From the NCBI GenBank assembly GCA_030673355.1, contig DAOVJF010000064.1, forward strand, positions 1-9,724: a DNA stretch of 9,724 bases, read 5' to 3'. The notes under the pieces are model-generated. The model made no database searches. It was not told the origin of the DNA and saw nothing but the letters and a program-made list of their open reading frames with translations. The stretch comes from Planctomycetota bacterium (GTDB taxonomy: Bacteria > JAJVIF01 > JAPKYR01). Each line of letters begins with the position of its first letter. Position 1 is the stretch's first letter. Shown here one piece after another: positions 7,136 through 9,724 of this stretch. A program made the translations under genes and the position numbers.

Positions 7136-7213
7136 TTAAATACATTATATCCTCACTTAGGACAGATTCCCAATAAGAAAAAACTGATCCCCGAGGTATA
7201 AACTGGAGAGTAA

Positions 7214-7507
7214 ATGAAAATTTACGTTGGAAATCTCAGTTATGACATCACTGATGAAAAACTGAGTGCCATGTTCACGCAATATGGCGAAGTGGATACA
7301 GCCACTGTAATAACTGACCGTGACACCGATCGATCGAAAGGTTTCGGTTTCGTGGAGATGTCGAATCAAGAGCAGGCCCAGGAAGCAATGAATGCGCTGA
7401 ATGGAACTGATGTTGACGGCAGATCGATTACTGTTAATGAGGCGCGCCCGAGAGCGCCCCGGCGAGATAACAATCGCGGCGGCGGAGGCGGCAGAGGTCG
7501 ATACTAG
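7214..7507 (+). CDS. single-RRM glycine-rich RNA-binding protein
   Basis: A 97-residue cytoplasmic RNA-binding protein. One RRM domain spans residues 1-78: RNP2 is IYVGNL (3-8) and RNP1 is KGFGFVEM (42-49), with RNA-stacking aromatics Tyr4, Phe44 and Phe46 all present. It is followed by a basic, arginine/glycine tail (79-97) containing RGGGGGRGRY. This is the architecture of bacterial Rbp proteins (cyanobacterial RbpA-like and widespread elsewhere), several of which are linked to cold or stress; a role here is inferred. The ATG at 7214 follows GGAGAG at 7205-7210, only 3 nt away, which is slightly close but usable. The gene has its own promoter and terminator and is monocistronic. It is the only gene between the tRNA-Glu fragment and the intact tRNA-Glu gene, so it may have arrived with, or been captured by, the event that duplicated the tRNA end. 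Confidence 0.96.
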   Translation: MKIYVGNLSYDITDEKLSAMFTQYGEVDTATVITDRDTDRSKGFGFVEMSNQEQAQEAMNALNGTDVDGRSITVNEARPRAPRRDNNRGGGGGRGRY

Positions 7508-7539
7508 ACCGAAACAGCTTGAATAGCGAGTAATCTCAA

Positions 7540-7570
7540 CCCGGAGACAGCAGTCTCCGGGTATTTTTTT
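7540..7570 (+). terminator. rho-independent terminator of the RRM gene
   Basis: CCCGGAGAC (7540-7548) and GTCTCCGGG (7553-7561) form a perfect 9-bp GC-rich stem with the loop AGCA. It is followed by TA and seven T residues. It begins 33 nt after the stop codon. Confidence 0.95.
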
Positions 7571-7699
7571 AACCTGCCCGTGAAGATTGGTCCACATTTA
7601 AATGCGCCATTCGTGCCAGTAACCTGTTGATTTTATTACGTTAGTCAAGCAATCTGCAGCTAGTTCTGAGATGCAATTTGGGTCATGTAAAATCGAATT

Positions 7700-7726
7700 T
7701 AAAAAACCTCACTATATTCGGGAGGT
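7700..7726 (-). terminator. probable terminator of tRNA-Glu
   Basis: On the minus strand, ACCTC (7722-7726) pairs with GAGGT (7706-7710) around an 11-nt loop and is followed by a run of T. It begins 12 nt after the tRNA CCA end. The stem is short, but position and T-tract fit. The rest of 7571-7699 shows nothing I can assign. Confidence 0.6.
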
Positions 7727-7737
7727 ATTAATTTCAC

Positions 7738-7812
7738 TGGCAGCCCCAACGGGATTTGAACCCGTGTCGCCACCTTGAGAGGGTGGTGTCCTAACCCCTA
7801 GACGATGGGGCC
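7738..7812 (-). tRNA. tRNA-Glu (anticodon CUC)
   Basis: The 75-nt minus-strand sequence folds as a complete cloverleaf. The acceptor strands GGCCCCA and TGGGGCT form seven pairs with one G-U at the end. The D arm is GTCT/GGAC. The anticodon stem is CCACC/GGTGG around the loop CTCTCAA, which gives anticodon CTC and so reads GAG as glutamate. The T arm is ACGGG/CCCGT with loop TTCAAAT. Discriminator G73 is as expected for tRNA-Glu, and CCA is encoded. It has its own promoter upstream and a terminator downstream, and lies on the same strand as fliQ, 100 bases after its stop. Its 3' 34 bases are duplicated at 6963-6996. Confidence 0.97.
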
Positions 7813-7824
7813 GCGCAATCCGTT

Positions 7825-7853
7825 AATTTAACTGACATACCCCCGCTTGTCAA
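7825..7853 (-). promoter_or_regulatory. sigma70-type promoter of tRNA-Glu
   Basis: On the minus strand a perfect TTGACA (7848-7853) and TAAATT (7825-7830) are separated by exactly 17 nt. A start near 7818 would give a short leader before the tRNA at 7812. The pair ACCCCC (7839-7844) and GGGGGT (7867-7872) can form a stem across the -35 region. As RNA from fliQ read-through this could act as a weak terminator, though no T-tract follows. Confidence 0.75.
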
Positions 7854-7912
7854 GACAGACCAAACTGGGGGTTTAAACCGAGTTAATCTCAAATTTATGT
7901 CGCCGATCTTCC

Positions 7913-8185
7913 TCAACCGATAAATGCCGGGAGATTTCCAAGGAGTTCTGCGGAAAACGCGACAAGTACCTGCCCCATCCACGGTCCGAAAAGATAGAGA
8001 ACCGCTGCGACCACAAGAATTTTTGGAATGAATGTCAAGGTCATCTCCTGGATACTCGTCACCGCCTGGAATATGGATATCAGAATACCCACCAGAAGCG
8101 TTGCGCCGAGTAGCGGGAGGGCTACTGTCACCGCCGTTACAAGCGCTCTCTGTCCTATGCCTGCGTATATATCTTCCGGATGCAT
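7913..8185 (-). CDS. fliQ: flagellar type III export gate protein FliQ
   Basis: FliQ is a small inner-membrane subunit that packs around FliP and FliR in the helical export gate of the flagellar basal body. At 90 residues it is the usual family length. Two hydrophobic helices lie at about 15-40 and 52-75, with the family pattern LISIFQAVTSIQEMTLTFIPK linking them and FGPWM at 67-70 near the C-terminus. The ATG at 8185 follows GGGAGAA 7 nt upstream on the minus strand. fliP lies 57 bases upstream, in the same orientation, and the two probably share a transcript. fliR, which usually follows fliQ, is absent: the next feature is tRNA-Glu on the same strand. The alternative assignment to a virulence secretion homologue (SctS) is less likely because the adjacent FliP is clearly of flagellar type. 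Confidence 0.96.
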   Translation of the reverse strand: MHPEDIYAGIGQRALVTAVTVALPLLGATLLVGILISIFQAVTSIQEMTLTFIPKILVVAAVLYLFGPWMGQVLVAFSAELLGNLPAFIG

Positions 8186-8242
8186 AATTAAATTCTCCCG
8201 GCCCTTGAGATCGTGTTAATCGTACTGCCAGTATGTAATTTC

Positions 8243-9079
8243 CTAGTTGAAGCTGAGAATCAGGCTCCTCGTCAGAAGGTGCCAGCCGTCGACAAGCACA
8301 AACAACAGCACCTTGAACGGTAAACTAATAAGAATAGGCGGAAGCATCAGCATACCCATACTCATGAGAGTACTCGCCACCACCATATCGATTATCAGGA
8401 ACGGAAGGTATATCAGGAATCCCATCTCGAAAGCTGTCTTCAGTTCCGAAATTACGAACGCCGGAATTACCACGTATGTCGGGACGTCATCCTTCGTCTG
8501 TACATTTTCGATCTTCGCTACGCCAAGGAACATCGCCATATCTTTCCGGCGCGTCTGCTTCATCATGAAGTCCCTGAGCGGTGCTTCGGCAAGCTTGACG
8601 CCTTCCCTGAACGTGATCTCGCCCGCGAGGTACGGCCCCAGCGCTTCATCGTTTATCTGCTTTCCGACCGGCGCCATCACAAACAGCGTCAGGAACAGCG
8701 CCAGCCCGATTATTACCGCGTTCGGCGGCATCTGCTGGGTGCCCATCGCCGACCGTGTTAGCGACAGCACGATTATCATCCTCGTGAATCCCGTTGTCAG
8801 CACCAGGATACTCGGCGCGAGCGACAGGATTGTGAGAATGAACAGAATCTGCATCGCGAGTGAAACATCCTCGCGATCCTCTGTCGAGCCTATCCCGACC
8901 GTTATGTTTGGAAGAGGGAATGATATACCCGCGTCGTCCTCGATCACCTGGCCCGTGCCCTGGGACTCGGTGATGACCGTGTCCTGCGCGAAAGTCGGTA
9001 TTGACAGCACGAGGTATACGAGGCCAAATACAATGGCGAACGTGAGGAAAGTCCGGTGACGTTTCAGAACTCGGTGCAT
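8243..9079 (-). CDS. fliP: flagellar type III export gate protein FliP
   Basis: FliP forms the pentameric core of the flagellar protein export channel in the inner membrane. The protein has 278 residues. A cleavable signal peptide (KRHR, a hydrophobic stretch, cut near FAQ at 30-32) is typical of FliP. An acidic periplasmic segment follows, then membrane helices at about 73-97, 118-138, 200-232 and 234-268. Diagnostic stretches are GTQQMPPNAVIIGLALFLT (113-131), the MAPV that follows it, MGMLMLPPILISLPFKVLLF (241-260) and LVDGWHLL near the C-terminus. The ATG at 9079 lacks a clear Shine-Dalgarno sequence; instead a small GGGC/GCCC hairpin (9088-9103) lies just upstream. The start is supported by the signal peptide. 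It precedes fliQ by 57 bases. The usual upstream partner fliO is not recognisable in the window. Confidence 0.97.
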   Translation of the reverse strand: MHRVLKRHRTFLTFAIVFGLVYLVLSIPTFAQDTVITESQGTGQVIEDDAGISFPLPNITVGIGSTEDREDVSLAMQILFILTILSLAPSILVLTTGFTRMIIVLSLTRSAMGTQQMPPNAVIIGLALFLTLFVMAPVGKQINDEALGPYLAGEITFREGVKLAEAPLRDFMMKQTRRKDMAMFLGVAKIENVQTKDDVPTYVVIPAFVISELKTAFEMGFLIYLPFLIIDMVVASTLMSMGMLMLPPILISLPFKVLLFVLVDGWHLLTRSLILSFN

Positions 9080-9572
9080 AGTCTGACGGGCAGGTATACG
9101 CCCACTTATAGTATCTTAATTAGATTGAAGGTTTTTGAATGTCCCTCGCGGAAAAATGACCGCAACCTTATCGACGAGCGTGCCGTTAGCTTCCAGCTAT
9201 CGGATTACGTGTGCCGACCGCTCCCAGCTGTCGTCCCCGGTTTTTCTTTGTTTGTCTTTTTTGTTTCCCTTTTTTATTTTCCTCCGTTATTTTGATTTTT
9301 AATTCGGGACCCGACGCGCGACTGGACAATTTAATGCCCGAGCGACCATATTATATCGATCGCTGACTGCCGGTGCCGCCTCCATAATCCATCCTGGATT
9401 CTGGTCGTGCCCGATCTTATGGTGACGTTTCCCAAATCCCCGCGTGCCGACGTGTTCCGTGCCATGCGACTCTGGCGCATGTTTAATCGTTCCATGTGTG
9501 TCCCGCACATGCATCCATTCCCCGAAGGCGGGTTGCCATTCCCCTTCATTACATCTATAATTCCCAACCAGG
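9080..9572. other. 493-base stretch upstream of fliP with no recognisable gene
   Basis: No frame gives a recognisable protein. On the minus strand a histidine-rich open frame ends at 9299 (DTHGTIKHAPESHGTEHV within it). Another frame yields a lysine-rich end across the polypurine tract (EENKKGKQKRQTKKN). Neither has a convincing start or ribosome site. A hairpin CATGTG/CACATG on the minus strand near 9500 and the direct repeat GGGGAATGG nearby are the only other structure seen. The position fits where fliO would normally lie, so decayed or frameshifted coding sequence is possible. Confidence 0.4.
9240..9300. repeat. 60-nt polypyrimidine (plus) / polypurine (minus) tract
   Basis: The plus strand is almost entirely T and C, with few purines, and T-runs up to six long. 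On the minus strand it reads as A/G with an internal GGAGGA, about 200 nt upstream of fliP. It may be an unstructured leader of the fliP transcript; no function can be assigned. Confidence 0.55.
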
Positions 9573-9722
9573 TTAAGTGCCGGATATTTTTCCTGTCGAT
9601 TTTATGATGAGCCGCGCTTTGTCGAACGGGATGCTGCGGAGCGTGTCGTAGTAGTGTCGATGGTCGTGTGAAACAGACCGCCGTGATGAAAACCAGCTCC
9701 ACCACCGACACAACTTACGGCC
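9573..9722 (-). CDS. possible C-terminal end of an upstream gene (partial)
   Basis: A minus-strand frame open from the right edge ends at the TAA at 9573-9575. Its last ~30 codons (from HYYDTLRSIPFDKARLIIK to SGT) have mostly G or C at the third position, as fliP does, and read like protein. The first ~20 codons (tryptophan- and arginine-rich) do not. A different frame starting at GTG 9711 looks better there (VSVVELVFITAVCF), suggesting a phase change near 9660. I do not recognise the product. It could be a genuine partial gene, a frameshifted fliO-like gene, or chance. Confidence 0.25.
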   Translation of the reverse strand, partial: GRKLCRWWSWFSSRRSVSHDHRHYYDTLRSIPFDKARLIIKSTGKISGT

Positions 9723-9724
9723 CC

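Noticed and set aside
7870..7879. GGTTTAAACC palindrome after fliQ as an operator or element end
   Set aside because: A single 10-bp palindrome in AT-rich sequence without a partner copy; likely chance.
8247..9059. 270-residue plus-strand frame opposite fliP
   Set aside because: It is the antisense shadow of fliP, whose sequence matches the flagellar family along its whole length.
9331..9711. 126-residue minus-strand open frame upstream of fliP as a gene
   Set aside because: Only its first ~15 codons look protein-like; the rest is compositionally odd, has no recognisable motifs and starts at GTG without a ribosome site.

Overview
The window comes from a Gram-negative, flagellated (or recently flagellated) bacterium that I cannot place to species. 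Two proteins carry lipoprotein signal peptides, and there are flagellar export-gate genes, a flavin-dependent thymidylate synthase and a glycine-tailed single-RRM RNA-binding protein. The long conserved unknown on the left resembles proteins I remember from Bacteroidetes-like (FCB-group) genomes. This mix suggests an uncultivated FCB-type or similar lineage, but that is inference. Genes are loosely packed, with several AT-richer intergenic stretches and little operon structure apart from fliP-fliQ.

Left part (1-3990): the end of a PHP-fold (DUF3604-like) metal-dependent phosphoesterase on the plus strand. It converges on a 591-residue cysteine-containing protein of unknown function on the minus strand. 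Upstream of that gene is a non-coding stretch with a long imperfect inverted repeat and a probable thyX terminator. Then comes thyX (thymidylate synthase X), also on the minus strand.

Middle part (3991-6960): a non-coding region with a 6+6 palindrome and a 12-bp direct repeat precedes a tiny four-helix membrane protein. That gene converges on a seven-repeat WD40 beta-propeller lipoprotein. The WD40 gene is divergent from a second, unrecognised lipoprotein. In both lipoprotein genes a well-placed Shine-Dalgarno sequence decides the start, and both starts lie downstream of the longest open frame.

Right part (6960-9724): an RRM RNA-binding protein gene with its own promoter and a textbook terminator lies between an intact tRNA-Glu(CTC) gene and an exact copy of that tRNA's last 34 bases. 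This is the arrangement left by integration into, or recombination at, a tRNA 3' end, and it is the most interesting structure here. The tRNA has a clear promoter and a short terminator. Beyond it are fliQ and fliP on the minus strand, encoding core subunits of the flagellar type III export gate. Neither fliR (downstream) nor a recognisable fliO (upstream) is next to them. The last ~640 bases, upstream of fliP, hold no gene I can recognise. They contain a 60-nt polypurine/polypyrimidine tract and fragments of open frame that change phase, compatible with a decayed or mis-sequenced gene.
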